NCBI GenBank assembly: GCA_016125135.1
Contig: WGMJ01000005.1
Location: 1 to 64,000, forward strand
Origin: Alphaproteobacteria bacterium
GTDB taxonomy: Bacteria > Pseudomonadota > Alphaproteobacteria > Micavibrionales > Micavibrionaceae
Direction of reading: 5' to 3'
Length of the DNA stretch: 64,000 nt
Position 1 is the first letter of the stretch. Each line of letters begins with the position of its first letter. The notes under the pieces are model-generated. The model saw nothing but the letters and a program-made list of their open reading frames with translations. It ran no database searches and was not told the DNA's origin. Below, piece by piece: positions 44,373-54,362 of the stretch. Both the position numbers and the translations under genes were made by a program.

Positions 44373-45644
44373 ATGGACTTTGTTTTTTCATTATCGGTTG
44401 TCGGAATACTTCTTGTCGCTTCTGCTTTCTTTTCAATGTGCGAAACCGCCCTGACTGCGGCTTCACCGGCGCGTATGGTCGCCCTTGAAAAAGATGGTGA
44501 CCGCAAGGCAGCGCGGGTTAACCGTATTCTTGATATTAAAGACCAGATGATTGGCTCAATTCTTTTGGGCAATAACCTTGTTAATATTTCGGCTTCGGCA
44601 ATTGCAACCGATACATTGGTGCGCATGTTTGGACCCACAGGCGTTATATACGCCACGATTGTTATGACGGCCGTCATTTTCATTTTTGCGGAAGTTTTTC
44701 CAAAAACGATAGCGCTTAAGTTTTCTGACAGGCTGGCACGTTATGTTGCGTTACCAATACAAATGCTTATTACCGTTCTTGCGCCGATCAACTATTTCGT
44801 TACAAGGCTTATAAACTTTTTCTTTTCGCTTTTTGCAGGCAAGAATCCGTTTCACGATGCAGAGGCGAGCCTTGAAACCTTGCGTGGCGCCATCGAGCTG
44901 CATGACAGTGAGGAAGAGGAAGTGCAAGAGCAGCGGGCCATGCTGCGCTCAGTGCTGGAGCTTGCCGATGTGGTAGTTGAAGAAGTGATGATCCACCGTA
45001 AGAACGTTGAAATGGTAGATATTAACGAGCCGGTGGAGAAAACGGTACAAACTGTTCTCAACAGCTCGTTTACACGCTTCCCGATATTCCGTGATAATGC
45101 TGACAATATTATAGGCGTTATCCATACAAAATTTTTGTTGCGCGAGTTGCTATCCATCGGAAATGATACCAGCAAGCTTGATATTGGCCATATCGCCTCT
45201 GACCCGTGGTTCGTGCCGGAAACAACAACACTCTATGACCAGTTGCAGGCGTTCCGCGAACGCAGTGAACATTTCGCGATTGTTGTTGATGAATACGGGA
45301 CTTATCGCGGCATTCTAACGCTTGAAGATATTCTGGAAGAAATTGTCGGCAATATTGATGACGAGCATGATATTTCTGTGGCCGGTGTGCGTAAGCTGCC
45401 GAATGGCGGTTTTATGGTACAGGGGAATGTAACAATCCGCGAGTTGAACCGTGAATTCGAATGGAACCTGCCTGACGAAGACTACAATACTGTTGCGGGT
45501 TTGGTGCTTTTCGAGGCGCAGAGCTTGCCAGATGTTGGCCAGTCATTCTCGTTCCATGGCTTCCGGTTCGATATATTGAAGCGCCAGCGTAACCAGATCA
45601 CACTTGTACGCATGACGCCTGTGCCCGAGAAGCTTGCCGCTTAA
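44373..45644 (+). CDS. CNNM/CorC-type (HlyC/CorC family) membrane transporter-related protein
   Basis: 423 residues. An N-terminal DUF21/CNNM domain of about four helices (FFSMCETALTAASPARM, GNNLVNISASAIAT, IFAEVFPKTIA) is followed by two CBS domains (IIGVIHTKFLL and GILTLEDILEEIVGNIDDE) and a CorC_HlyC domain (NREFEWNLPDEDYNTVAGLV). CNNM proteins are linked to Mg or Na-coupled cation efflux. Convergent 4-base overlap with the phosphatase gene. Confidence 0.92.
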   Translation: MDFVFSLSVVGILLVASAFFSMCETALTAASPARMVALEKDGDRKAARVNRILDIKDQMIGSILLGNNLVNISASAIATDTLVRMFGPTGVIYATIVMTAVIFIFAEVFPKTIALKFSDRLARYVALPIQMLITVLAPINYFVTRLINFFFSLFAGKNPFHDAEASLETLRGAIELHDSEEEEVQEQRAMLRSVLELADVVVEEVMIHRKNVEMVDINEPVEKTVQTVLNSSFTRFPIFRDNADNIIGVIHTKFLLRELLSIGNDTSKLDIGHIASDPWFVPETTTLYDQLQAFRERSEHFAIVVDEYGTYRGILTLEDILEEIVGNIDDEHDISVAGVRKLPNGGFMVQGNVTIRELNREFEWNLPDEDYNTVAGLVLFEAQSLPDVGQSFSFHGFRFDILKRQRNQITLVRMTPVPEKLAA

Positions 45645-46267
45645 GGCTTATGCAGGGTCCATTTGATTTCGTGATAGAAACGCTCGTCCTTTACACTAGC
45701 AGGTATTTCAAGTTCCAGAACATCTAGCGGGTCTATTTTCAAAGTCTTGTTGGCCAGAATAGCGCTCATGGGTTGCCCCATAATGTGTGAAAGAACGGCA
45801 CGCATGGAGCCGCCGTGAATTACACCCATATGTATGTCAGCTGTTCCGTCTTCTACAACTGCGTGTTGGAAAGCAGGTAAAACACGTTTGCGTTGTGTGT
45901 GCATGCTTTCACCTTGTGGTGGTGCGTTGTTATCCGGATCGCGCAGGTAAGTGGCAAGCTCGCTGCGGGAAATTCTGTAACGTGGAACATTCGTCCATGT
46001 GCCCCAGCGTTGTTCCAGCAGGCCTGGTGCTGTCACGTAATTTTTTGGCAAGCCGCGTAAATCAAGCCCGTATTCAAGTGTTTCGATGCAACGTGTTGCA
46101 GGTGATGCAAAAAATGAAACAGGAGCGGCGGGAGGCAAAAGGTCAAAAACAGCATCCAGTTTGCTATCAAGATCCGGATGGCCGAAATCAATAGAGATCT
46201 GGTCACCGTAAGCAATATTGCCGGGGTTGTCGGGCCATGCATGGCGTGTCAGGAAACAGCGTTTCAT
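45641..46267 (-). CDS. Histidine phosphatase family protein
   Basis: 208 residues from the ATG at 46267, which overlaps the upstream hydrolase stop (ATGA); a longer frame starts at 46288. Phosphoacceptor His in LTRHAWPD (usually RHG), second Arg in SPATRCIETL, acid in LLEQRWGTW, and the second His in VIHGGSMRA. All catalytic residues are kept. Substrate unknown; coupled to the alpha/beta hydrolase. Confidence 0.83.
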   Translation of the reverse strand: MKRCFLTRHAWPDNPGNIAYGDQISIDFGHPDLDSKLDAVFDLLPPAAPVSFFASPATRCIETLEYGLDLRGLPKNYVTAPGLLEQRWGTWTNVPRYRISRSELATYLRDPDNNAPPQGESMHTQRKRVLPAFQHAVVEDGTADIHMGVIHGGSMRAVLSHIMGQPMSAILANKTLKIDPLDVLELEIPASVKDERFYHEIKWTLHKP

Positions 46268-47121
46268 TTTTGGTGGCCCTCCAGCCATGTTACAACTGGT
46301 TCTATATGCTCATGAACCATGAGGGACGGTACATGACCACACCCGTTAATTTCAAGAGAATCCATCGGTGTGCCTGGCTTGCGGCGCAGCATTTCCTGTA
46401 AAATCGTGAGGGGGAGGATGGTTGACCATTCTCCTCTAAGTACCAGTACAGGCTGTTTCGTATTTTCCCAGAGGGGCCAGATGTCTTTTTCCCCGATGGG
46501 TTCTGCATTAAAGTTTTCACGGATTGCAGGGTCGTAATGAAAGGAAACACCACCATCAGGGAGCTTGCGGTGGCAGGTCTCTATAATATGTTTCCACTGC
46601 GCATCATCAAGCGGGCCTCGGCTAAAACGTTGTGTACGACTTGAGCGCATGCCGATTTCCATTTCTTCAAGTGAATTAAAGCGGTAGTCGGGCGTTATAT
46701 ATTGACCAATCAGATCCAGATCTTCTTTTGGTACATCGGGGCCAACATCACTCAACACCATATTTCTAATGATGCTTTCTTCAAGGCCCGCTAGGCGCAT
46801 ACCAAGCAAGCCGCCGAGTGATACGCCGAGCCAATCAACTTTCTCCGCATCGATATGTTTTATTAGGTCAGTGAGCACAGAAAGATATTTCGGGTAGCCG
46901 TATTCTGATGCTTTTATAAAGTCGCTTTTGCCGCGGCCGGGCAAATCAGGCGCAACAACATAATAGCCTGCTTGTGCAAGTGCGGGTGCTATATAATCAA
47001 AATCACGCCCCGTGCCTGTAAGGCCATGGACGCAGATAATGGGGGACGCGGTTGCTTCGCCCCATGTATAGAAGCAGATATTTGTACCGCCCGATTTGCA
47101 GCTGTTGGTTTGCATGAACAT
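46264..47121 (-). CDS. Alpha/beta hydrolase
   Basis: 285 residues, no signal peptide. Oxyanion HGLTGTGRD, nucleophile Ser101 (GVSLGG) and His263 (GCGHVPS). At the usual acid position the motif reads GEWST (Thr234) where relatives have Asp, so the acid may be Glu231 or lie elsewhere. Coupled to the histidine phosphatase downstream. A parS site lies 22 bases upstream of its start. Confidence 0.86.
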   Translation of the reverse strand: MFMQTNSCKSGGTNICFYTWGEATASPIICVHGLTGTGRDFDYIAPALAQAGYYVVAPDLPGRGKSDFIKASEYGYPKYLSVLTDLIKHIDAEKVDWLGVSLGGLLGMRLAGLEESIIRNMVLSDVGPDVPKEDLDLIGQYITPDYRFNSLEEMEIGMRSSRTQRFSRGPLDDAQWKHIIETCHRKLPDGGVSFHYDPAIRENFNAEPIGEKDIWPLWENTKQPVLVLRGEWSTILPLTILQEMLRRKPGTPMDSLEINGCGHVPSLMVHEHIEPVVTWLEGHQK

Positions 47122-47142
47122 GTTATAGCGGCCCGACAGAAA

Positions 47143-47158
47143 TGTTCCACGTGAAACA
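47143..47158. promoter_or_regulatory. parS: parS centromere site (ParB binding)
   Basis: TGTTCCACGTGAAACA, an exact match to the conserved bacterial parS consensus (TGTTNCACGTGNAACA) and identical to the best-known form. It lies in the intergenic region between two divergent genes. ParB binds and spreads from such sites to segregate the replicated chromosome. No other full match was seen in the window, and parA/parB are not here. Confidence 0.9.
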
Positions 47159-47196
47159 TTTATTCCTATTGTAGGATTATATATATAATATATTTA

Positions 47197-47225
47197 TTGA
47201 CATAACGCAAAAAATCTCCTAGTCT
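47197..47225 (+). promoter_or_regulatory. Promoter of the 47263 gene
   Basis: TTGACA (47197-47202), 17-base spacer, TAGTCT (47220-47225), the same elements as at 28455-28483. A ~30-base leader with a weak AAAGTGAG ribosome site precedes the ATG at 47263. Confidence 0.6.
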
Positions 47226-47262
47226 AATCGCGTTCTGACGAAAAAGCACAAGGCAAAGTGAG

Positions 47263-48300
47263 ATGGCAGAAATTCTAAAATGGGGAAAGCGGGTGCTTGT
47301 AGGTGCTTTTGCAGCATCTATTCTTGTGCCGGAAGCAGTAGACCCTTTTGCAGATGAATTGTTCGGGATTTGTAGAGCGGATATTCCACTGAATAGCAAT
47401 GACATTAACGCGGCGCGGTTGACGCCTGCAAATCTTGATTCAGTTTTTGCTACAATACCTGCTGAAACAGAATTTATTGGCATACTTGATACAGATCATT
47501 CTAATGGCGACATAAGGCTTCTGGCGTATAGTGATGAGATGATCGAGCGGTATGTTGCCCAGAATGTCAGAAGGATTTTTATCGAGAATGACCGTGACAA
47601 CCAAGAATATATCGATAGTTTTTTGAATGGCGAACTCTCTGATGATGAATTTTACAGCTATGTCGATTTGAGTGTATGGATTAATGACTCTGTGCAAGGA
47701 CGGATCCAGCATGATTACATCGCTGCGCAAATAAAAAAAATGCATGAAGCCGGAATTCGTATTTATGCAATTGATAGTAGCGACAGGATGCCGCCTTTGG
47801 AGAGTATAATGGCAGGATTTTATGTGCTGGGGGCCATGGATCAGGTTGAAGATGAGTGTGGTAGTCAGCAAGTTACACGGCGTATGGCAGATTACTGGGC
47901 CATAAGCCGTACATGGCAAACGCTGCTAACGGCGGCTGCAATTCAAAGGGTGGGCGATGGCCGGTTGAATGAAAGGGCGCTTGGGGAAAAAATGCTGGAT
48001 ATAGCCAGAAATGAAGGCGGGCGCAGTGCAATTTTTTACGGTTGGGCACATTTTAGCGACTGGGGCCATGGCTTTGTAAGCTCTATTGGTCGCGATAATA
48101 TCTATACAATTGCTTTACGCGGTTCAAATGGAATAAGCGAGCATATTGAGGCGGGTGATAATAGAATTCTAACGGATGCTGTAACAGTCTCACTCCGTGG
48201 GCCTAACCTCATTAATGGTGAACAGAGCATTATACCCGTAGATTCTATTGTGAATGTAGAAACTCAAGAGGCATGGACGGTCGCCCCGAGAGCGCCTTAA
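47263..48300 (+). CDS. Unknown protein with Tiki/ChaN/EreA-like motif pattern
   Basis: 345 residues. An N-terminal hydrophobic stretch (about 11-24) may be a signal or anchor. Residues about 72-85 (GILDTDHSNGDIRL) and the much later FYGWAHFSDW resemble the GExH and GxxH pair of the TraB/Tiki/ChaN/erythromycin esterase group. The match is loose: the Glu of GExH is missing (DTDH). Helical middle with YSYVDLSVW. If right, it would be a metal-dependent hydrolase-like fold. Convergent with the acyltransferase gene 2 bases away. Confidence 0.6.
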   Translation: MAEILKWGKRVLVGAFAASILVPEAVDPFADELFGICRADIPLNSNDINAARLTPANLDSVFATIPAETEFIGILDTDHSNGDIRLLAYSDEMIERYVAQNVRRIFIENDRDNQEYIDSFLNGELSDDEFYSYVDLSVWINDSVQGRIQHDYIAAQIKKMHEAGIRIYAIDSSDRMPPLESIMAGFYVLGAMDQVEDECGSQQVTRRMADYWAISRTWQTLLTAAAIQRVGDGRLNERALGEKMLDIARNEGGRSAIFYGWAHFSDWGHGFVSSIGRDNIYTIALRGSNGISEHIEAGDNRILTDAVTVSLRGPNLINGEQSIIPVDSIVNVETQEAWTVAPRAP

Positions 48301-48302
48301 AA

Positions 48303-50168
48303 TCATTTACTGTAAAAATCTTTAAAAAGTACTTCGCCAAAAGCCTTTGCACCAATGCGCGACATATGATGGCTGTCCGCCAGATAAGGCTCGCCGTTTT
48401 GTATCACGCGCTTGCAATGGTCGGTTGCCGCGCAGAAAATACCGCCGGTATTAATGAGGGTGATATCTCTGGACGTTAAATAAGCGTAGATATTTTTGCT
48501 TAAGGATAATTTGGAAATTCTATGGTCCGCTTTTGCAGCGCGGCCTTTAATAAAATCAACTTCGTAATTGTGAAATTCAGGCATGGCCGAGAAGAAAATA
48601 ATTTTCTTGCCAAAGCGTTGCCAGTAATGAGTCATTTCCTTGATTGATTGCCGCGTCAACTCTTTGCTGTCGAACTGGTTGGCAAGCATAATATATTCAT
48701 AAGCAGGGTTACTATGGACTTCGTTATAGAGACGCCCATATATCTGTTTACAGGAGGGGGTCATATAACGTGGGACAAGCGAGCAATTGGCCCCCGCAAG
48801 CTGTAGCGGATTGTAACCATTTTCACGAAGCGCAACAACAATATCCGCCGCGTGGCTATCGCCCGTAACGGCAACGGGTAATGGCTTGAGCGTGGGTTCA
48901 CTCTCTTTGCCGCAATTCCATTGTTCCAGGAAGTTATCAACGCCTGTGTTTGTGAGGTTATTAAAATGGCATACATCACCTTTAATAAGGCGCAGACGCT
49001 CTTGGAATGTTTGCTGGAATTGTGCTTCACGGGCCTGTTCATCGGCGCTCATGCGCGCAGGGAAGCCTTTATTGAAATGGCCTGCTAAGCCGAGGGCGAT
49101 AAAAAATATCATACCAAGCGCTGATAGCGTGAAGATTTGCTTGCGCGTAAAATTACCACGGTTACGGAAGGGTTTTTCAACAAAGCGCCAGCTGAAATAG
49201 GCCAGCAGGAAAGTAGCGACAAGTATGACACCGATAATGGCGGCGGAAGGTGTGCTTGAAACCGCATAACGTGTGAAGGCAAGCAAAGGCTGGTGCCATA
49301 AATAAGCGCTATAGCTAATAAGCCCGATGCCAACGAATAGTTTTGTACCCAAAAGCTTGCCCGCAAAATTTGCAGGGTTTGCAAAGCCGATAATGAGCGC
49401 TGCGCCGAGTGTTGGTGCAAGAGCGTAAATGCTCGGGAAGGGGATTTTATCATCGAGCATAAAGATAGACGCAATAATAAGAGTAAGGCCAAGCAGGCTG
49501 AGTATTTGTGCGATGACCGGTTTCGCTGTTTGTGTACGGGCGCTGACAAAGGCCATAAAGCAGCCGAGCATTAATTCCCATGAGCGTGAGGGGAGCAGGT
49601 AGAAATTTGCCGAAGGTTTATAAATAGAGGCCCACTGCGCAATGCCAAGGCTGCAAATAAAAATAAGAATGCAAAGTGCGATAACAGTTTTACGGCCCCA
49701 GCGCCAGAAGAACATAAGGAAGAGCGGATAAAACAAGTAATATTGCTCCTCGATGGCAAGGCTCCATGTATGGAGGAGGGGCTTTAGTTCGGTGACTGTG
49801 TCGAAATAGCCGCTTTGCCGCCAGAAAAGAATGTTGGAGATGAAAGCCGAAACAGCAACAAGACTTTGCGAGAATTCCTGCAAATGTTTTGGCAACATGA
49901 GCGCCCATGCGAACGGGATGCATACCAGCATAACGAAAAAGAGCGCAGGTAGAATACGCCTTGCACGACGTTCATAAAAGCCCGCCAGCGAAAATGTATT
50001 TTGCTGTAGTTCATCTGTGATGATTTTGGTGATGAGATAGCCGCTGATAACAAAGAAAATATCAACACCCACAAAGCCGCCGCTGAAGGCGCTGAAGCCT
50101 GCATGAAAAAGTATAACGGGTAAAACCGCTAATGCGCGTAAGCCATCAATTTCGCGCCTGTACTGCAT
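48303..50168 (-). CDS. OafA/YrhL-type acyltransferase with C-terminal SGNH domain
   Basis: 621 residues. The first ~360 residues are an acyltransferase-3 membrane domain (YRREIDGLRALAVLPVILFH, FVGVDIFFVISGYLI and SLAIEEQYYLFYPL with ten or more helices). The C-terminal ~230 form an SGNH hydrolase domain (VTGDSHAADIV and DSHHMSRIGA). Such two-domain proteins O-acetylate LPS O-antigen, peptidoglycan or other envelope polysaccharides, carrying acetyl from inside to outside. The ATG at 50168 lies 5 bases after the MAPEG stop. Confidence 0.94.
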   Translation of the reverse strand: MQYRREIDGLRALAVLPVILFHAGFSAFSGGFVGVDIFFVISGYLITKIITDELQQNTFSLAGFYERRARRILPALFFVMLVCIPFAWALMLPKHLQEFSQSLVAVSAFISNILFWRQSGYFDTVTELKPLLHTWSLAIEEQYYLFYPLFLMFFWRWGRKTVIALCILIFICSLGIAQWASIYKPSANFYLLPSRSWELMLGCFMAFVSARTQTAKPVIAQILSLLGLTLIIASIFMLDDKIPFPSIYALAPTLGAALIIGFANPANFAGKLLGTKLFVGIGLISYSAYLWHQPLLAFTRYAVSSTPSAAIIGVILVATFLLAYFSWRFVEKPFRNRGNFTRKQIFTLSALGMIFFIALGLAGHFNKGFPARMSADEQAREAQFQQTFQERLRLIKGDVCHFNNLTNTGVDNFLEQWNCGKESEPTLKPLPVAVTGDSHAADIVVALRENGYNPLQLAGANCSLVPRYMTPSCKQIYGRLYNEVHSNPAYEYIMLANQFDSKELTRQSIKEMTHYWQRFGKKIIFFSAMPEFHNYEVDFIKGRAAKADHRISKLSLSKNIYAYLTSRDITLINTGGIFCAATDHCKRVIQNGEPYLADSHHMSRIGAKAFGEVLFKDFYSK

Positions 50169-50172
50169 GGGT

Positions 50173-50568
50173 CTAGAAATTTATTACGAAGTTGACAATA
50201 AGAAGGACGCTGAGAACAATGATGCTGCTGAATGTCAGTGCCATCCCTGTAACGCGCAGGGCAATCTTTTCATCTGCACGGCTAATGTTATAGGCATGGA
50301 TCAGTCGGCCTGCTGTAAATGCCAGTGCAATAATGTTGATAATAAAGGCAGGCTGCCCCAGCATTTCATAAAAATATAAAAGCAACAGCGTGATGGGGGT
50401 ATACTCGATAAAATTTGCGTGGGCACGGATAGCACGCTGTAAATCGGCTTTTCCGCCATCACCAAGCGCAACTTGATTACGTCTGCGAGCCTTTACCGCC
50501 AGAATGCTTAAGCAGACATACACAAGGCCGAGTATGGCAGCGTAAAGCGGGGTATATAGCAGATCCAT
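50173..50568 (-). CDS. MAPEG-family membrane protein
   Basis: 131 residues from the ATG at 50568, which shares a base with the secA stop. About four hydrophobic helices; RRRNQVALGDGGKADLQRAIRAHANFIEYTPITLLLLY carries the family pattern (R-A-x-x-N-x-x-E-x-x-P). MAPEG proteins act in glutathione and eicosanoid chemistry in animals; bacterial roles are mostly unknown. Placement after secA is likely read-through coupling. Confidence 0.88.
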   Translation of the reverse strand: MDLLYTPLYAAILGLVYVCLSILAVKARRRNQVALGDGGKADLQRAIRAHANFIEYTPITLLLLYFYEMLGQPAFIINIIALAFTAGRLIHAYNISRADEKIALRVTGMALTFSSIIVLSVLLIVNFVINF

Positions 50569-53279
50569 TAGCGGAACGCACCGTGGCAGTGTTTGTATTT
50601 TTTGCCTGAGCCGCATGGGCAAGGGTTGTTGCGCGGCATACCGGCCCATGTTGATGGGTCTTTCTGGTCAAATACTTTATGAATGACAGTTTGTGGCTTC
50701 TCTGGCATGGAAGAGCCTGCGGGGTCATCCCGCGTTGTTTGCATTGATTGCCGCGAACGGGCATGAGCTTCTTGCAGCTTGTTCAATGTTTCTTCGTCGA
50801 TATTGAAATCAAGCATGCAAACATTCTGTGTAATACCTTCGCGGATATTGCCGAGCATATTTTCGAACAAATCGTAGGCTTCTGTTTTAAACTCGTTCAG
50901 CGGGTCTTTTTGGCCAAACGCCCGCAGGTTAATGCCTGTGCGTAGATGGTCAAGGTTCAGCAAGTGTTCTTTCCAGTTCTGGTCAAGCAACTGTATAACG
51001 ATTGCTTTTTCAAGGCGGCCGAACATTTCATCGCCCGCAATGCGTTTCTTCTCTTGTATCTTGATATCGCTCGCATCTCTCAAGCGTTCATGCACAGCCG
51101 ATTGCTCGATACCTTCTTCTTTAGCCCAGTTTTGTACAGGTAATTGCAGGCTCAGCAGGCGGTGCGTTTCAACGGCAAACCCGTCCATATCCCATTGCTC
51201 GGGGAAAGTGCCTTGCGGCATAAAGCGGTTGACAAGCGCATCGATAACATCGTGGCGCATTTCATCAACAAGCGCACTGACATTCTCGGCTTCCATGATT
51301 TCACGACGTTGTTCGTAAATAACTTTACGCTGGTCATTCATCACATCGTCGAATTTCAGCAATGTTTTGCGGATTTCGTAGTTATGCTGTTCAACGCGTG
51401 TTTGCGCGCGCTCAAGTGCCTTGGTAAGCCATGGGTGTTCAAGCGCTTCGCCGTCTTTCAGGCCGATCTGCTTGTTTGAAAGCACAGCTTCCAAAGCCTC
51501 GGGACTGAAGATGCGCATCAGATCATCTTGCGTTGAAAGGAAGAACATAGATGCGCCCGGGTCACCCTGACGGCCTGAACGACCGCGGAGCTGGTTATCA
51601 ATACGGCGTGATTCATGGCGCTCGGTACCGATAACGTAAAGGCCGCCTGCTTCGAGAACGATTTTCTGGTCAGCTTCAATTTGCTTTTTCAGTTCTTCGG
51701 TTTTTTGCGCTTTCTTTTCTTCGCTCCAGCTTTCATCAATTTCAGCTTCAAGCATCATTTCCAAATTACCGCCGAGTTTAATGTCGGTACCACGGCCCGC
51801 CATGTTAGTGGCAATTGTAACAGCGCCGGGGCGGCCAGCTTGCGCGATGATTTGTGATTCCTGCTCGTGGTGGCGTGCGTTCAGAACCTGATGCGGAATT
51901 TTTGCTTTCTTGAGCTTATCGGAAAGCGTTTCGGATTTTTCGATTGAAACTGTACCAACAAGAACAGGCTGTTTGCGCTCGCGTGCTTCCTTGATGAGAT
52001 TCACGATGGCGTTTTCCTTGTCCATGATCGATTTGTAGATCTTGTCGTTATGGTCAAGGCGGGCAACAGCAACGTTTGTTGGAATGTCGATAACATGCAG
52101 GCGGTAAATATCGGCAAATTCAGCAGCTTCTGTTAGCGCTGTACCGGTCATACCCGAGAGTTTGGGGTAAAGGCGGAAGAAGTTCTGGAATGTAATAGAC
52201 GCGAGCGTTTGGTTTTCATTCTGGATTTGCACGTTTTCTTTTGCTTCGAGCGCCTGGTGCAAGCCTTCCGAATATCTGCGGCCTTCCATCATACGGCCTG
52301 TGAATTCATCAATGATGATTACTTTATTGTCTTTAACAATATAATCAGTATCACGGCTGAAGAGCTTGTGCGCGCGCAAGGCCTGGTTCACGTGGTGAAC
52401 AAGGGCGATATTGCCTGCGTCATAAAGTGTGCCGCTTTCAAGAATGCCGCGCTTGCGGAGTTCTTCTTCTACACGCTCGACACCGTTTTCTGTCAGGTTT
52501 ACGGTTCTGAGTTTTTCGTCTTTCTCGAAATCATCTGCTGTAAGAACAGGGATAACCTTATCAACCTTCACATAAAGGTCGGTTGCGGTTTCTGACGGGC
52601 CGGAAATAATAAGCGGTGTACGCGCTTCATCAATCAAAATGGAGTCAACCTCATCAACAATCGCAAAGTTGAAGGGGCGTTGTGCCATTTCTTCAAGACT
52701 ATACTTCATATTATCGCGCAGATAATCAAAGCCAAGTTCGTTATTTGTTGCGTATGTAATATCGGCGGCATAAGCGGCCTTGCGTGCTTCATCTGAAATA
52801 TTGCCGGTAATACAGCCAACACTTAGGCCAAGGAATTTATAGATTTTACCCATCCACTGCGAGTCACGTGTGGCGAGGTAATCATTCACCGTTACAACAT
52901 GCACACCTTTACCAGAAAGCGCATTCAGATAGGCTGCTAATGTCGCAACAAGGGTTTTACCTTCACCTGTACGCATTTCGGCAATTTTGCCATGGTGCAA
53001 GACCATACCGCCGATAAGCTGCACATCGAAATGGCGCATACCCAGAACACGTTTGGACGCCTCGCGTACAACTGCAAAAGCTTCGGGCAGGATTTTATCA
53101 AGCGCTTCGCCGTTTTTAATACGCTCACGGAATTCAACCGTTTTAGCCTTAAGCGCAACATCATCAATCTGCTCGAATTCGGCTTCGAGAGAGTTGATAA
53201 CATCCACAGTCGGGATCAGGCGCTTGATGGCGCGTTCATTGCTGGAGCCAAACAGCTTTGTGGCGAGACGCAGTAGCAT
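50568..53279 (-). CDS. secA: Preprotein translocase subunit SecA
   Basis: 903 residues, full length. DEAD motor with Walker [16 protein letters not shown], Walker [33 protein letters not shown], a helical wing/scaffold, and the C-terminal zinc motif [15 protein letters not shown] for SecB and lipid binding. Drives post-translational secretion through SecYEG. Divergent from the parvulin gene, 157 bases away. Confidence 0.98.
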   Translation of the reverse strand: MLLRLATKLFGSSNERAIKRLIPTVDVINSLEAEFEQIDDVALKAKTVEFRERIKNGEALDKILPEAFAVVREASKRVLGMRHFDVQLIGGMVLHHGKIAEMRTGEGKTLVATLAAYLNALSGKGVHVVTVNDYLATRDSQWMGKIYKFLGLSVGCITGNISDEARKAAYAADITYATNNELGFDYLRDNMKYSLEEMAQRPFNFAIVDEVDSILIDEARTPLIISGPSETATDLYVKVDKVIPVLTADDFEKDEKLRTVNLTENGVERVEEELRKRGILESGTLYDAGNIALVHHVNQALRAHKLFSRDTDYIVKDNKVIIIDEFTGRMMEGRRYSEGLHQALEAKENVQIQNENQTLASITFQNFFRLYPKLSGMTGTALTEAAEFADIYRLHVIDIPTNVAVARLDHNDKIYKSIMDKENAIVNLIKEARERKQPVLVGTVSIEKSETLSDKLKKAKIPHQVLNARHHEQESQIIAQAGRPGAVTIATNMAGRGTDIKLGGNLEMMLEAEIDESWSEEKKAQKTEELKKQIEADQKIVLEAGGLYVIGTERHESRRIDNQLRGRSGRQGDPGASMFFLSTQDDLMRIFSPEALEAVLSNKQIGLKDGEALEHPWLTKALERAQTRVEQHNYEIRKTLLKFDDVMNDQRKVIYEQRREIMEAENVSALVDEMRHDVIDALVNRFMPQGTFPEQWDMDGFAVETHRLLSLQLPVQNWAKEEGIEQSAVHERLRDASDIKIQEKKRIAGDEMFGRLEKAIVIQLLDQNWKEHLLNLDHLRTGINLRAFGQKDPLNEFKTEAYDLFENMLGNIREGITQNVCMLDFNIDEETLNKLQEAHARSRQSMQTTRDDPAGSSMPEKPQTVIHKVFDQKDPSTWAGMPRNNPCPCGSGKKYKHCHGAFR

Positions 53280-53436
53280 TAACGGAATTCCTTAATTTTC
53301 GGGATTAGATATAAGACTCCACCCCCAGACCGTCAATAAAAACCCGCAAAAAATGGTAATAATGCACAGGGAGGGCCTTGTCAGGGGGCCGAAGCGGTGT
53401 AGTATAGCCTCATTCTGTCCAAAAAAGAGGTTTTTC

Positions 53437-54360
53437 ATGGCAAATAATCCAAATGCTCCGTTAAGCGGAAAAGTAAAAATTATTGCAGTTTTAGTCGCGG
53501 TTTTAATTGTCGCAACGCTTGGTTTGTTCTTTACAGCAGGTAAAGGCCAAAAAGCCGAAGCGGGTGCAACAGCCAAAACAGAAGCTGAAGATAAAATCGT
53601 TATTGCGAAGGTCAACGGCAAGCCTGTTTACAGGCCCGAGATTGTCCAGTTTGTAGAAGCGCTACCACCACAGGTTCGTGCAGCAACAGGTGACAGGCTC
53701 TACCCGATGGCGCTTGAGCAAGTTGTAAATGCCGAGATTGTCCAGCAAAAAGCAGACAAAACAAATACAGCCAAGGACCCGGAAGTTGAAAAACGTCTGG
53801 AGATGGCAAAAGAAGAAATTGTCCGTGCTGTATTTCTTGAAAAAGAAATCGAGAAAAAGCTAAGCGATGCACGTTTGAAGAAAGCCTATGATGCATACGT
53901 GAAAGAGCAAGACCCGCAGCCGCAGGTTATGGCACGCCATATTCTGGTTGAAGATGAAGCGAAGGCAAAAGAGATCATCAGCAAGCTTGATGGCGGTGCG
54001 AAGTTTGAAGATCTGGCGAAAGAATTTTCAACAGACCCGACAGGTAAAGCAACAGGTGGTAGCCTTGGCTGGTTCTCGAAAAAAGACATGGTGCCTGATT
54101 TCGCAAAAGCTGCTTTCAACATGAAAAAAGGCGAAGTTTCACACGAGCCTGTGAAAACACAATTCGGCTGGCACGTTATTGAAGTGCAAGACCAACGTGT
54201 GAAGCCTGTGCCCGAGTTTGATGAAATCAAGGAAGCGTTGGCTGTGCAAGAGCGTCGCAAAATTCTTGAAGAGACAATCAAGCAATGGCGCGATTCAGCA
54301 AAAGTCAGCCTGTATGATCTTGAAGGCAAACCTTTGAAAGCTGAAAAAGCTAAAAAATAA
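53437..54360 (+). CDS. Membrane-anchored peptidyl-prolyl cis-trans isomerase (parvulin/SurA-PpiD type)
   Basis: 307 residues from the ATG at 53437, preceded by AAGAGG; the frame is open 28 codons further. One N-terminal membrane helix (about 15-36), then a SurA-like N-terminal helical domain and a parvulin domain (ARHILVEDEAKAKEII, GGSLGWFSKKDMVPDFAKA and KTQFGWHVIEV). A periplasmic folding factor for envelope proteins, and placement beside secA fits. A terminator-like hairpin follows at 54387-54417. Confidence 0.92.
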   Translation: MANNPNAPLSGKVKIIAVLVAVLIVATLGLFFTAGKGQKAEAGATAKTEAEDKIVIAKVNGKPVYRPEIVQFVEALPPQVRAATGDRLYPMALEQVVNAEIVQQKADKTNTAKDPEVEKRLEMAKEEIVRAVFLEKEIEKKLSDARLKKAYDAYVKEQDPQPQVMARHILVEDEAKAKEIISKLDGGAKFEDLAKEFSTDPTGKATGGSLGWFSKKDMVPDFAKAAFNMKKGEVSHEPVKTQFGWHVIEVQDQRVKPVPEFDEIKEALAVQERRKILEETIKQWRDSAKVSLYDLEGKPLKAEKAKK

Positions 54361-54362
54361 AC

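Noticed and set aside
47440-47919. Minus-strand frame within the 47263 gene
   Set aside because: Antisense shadow, no start signal.
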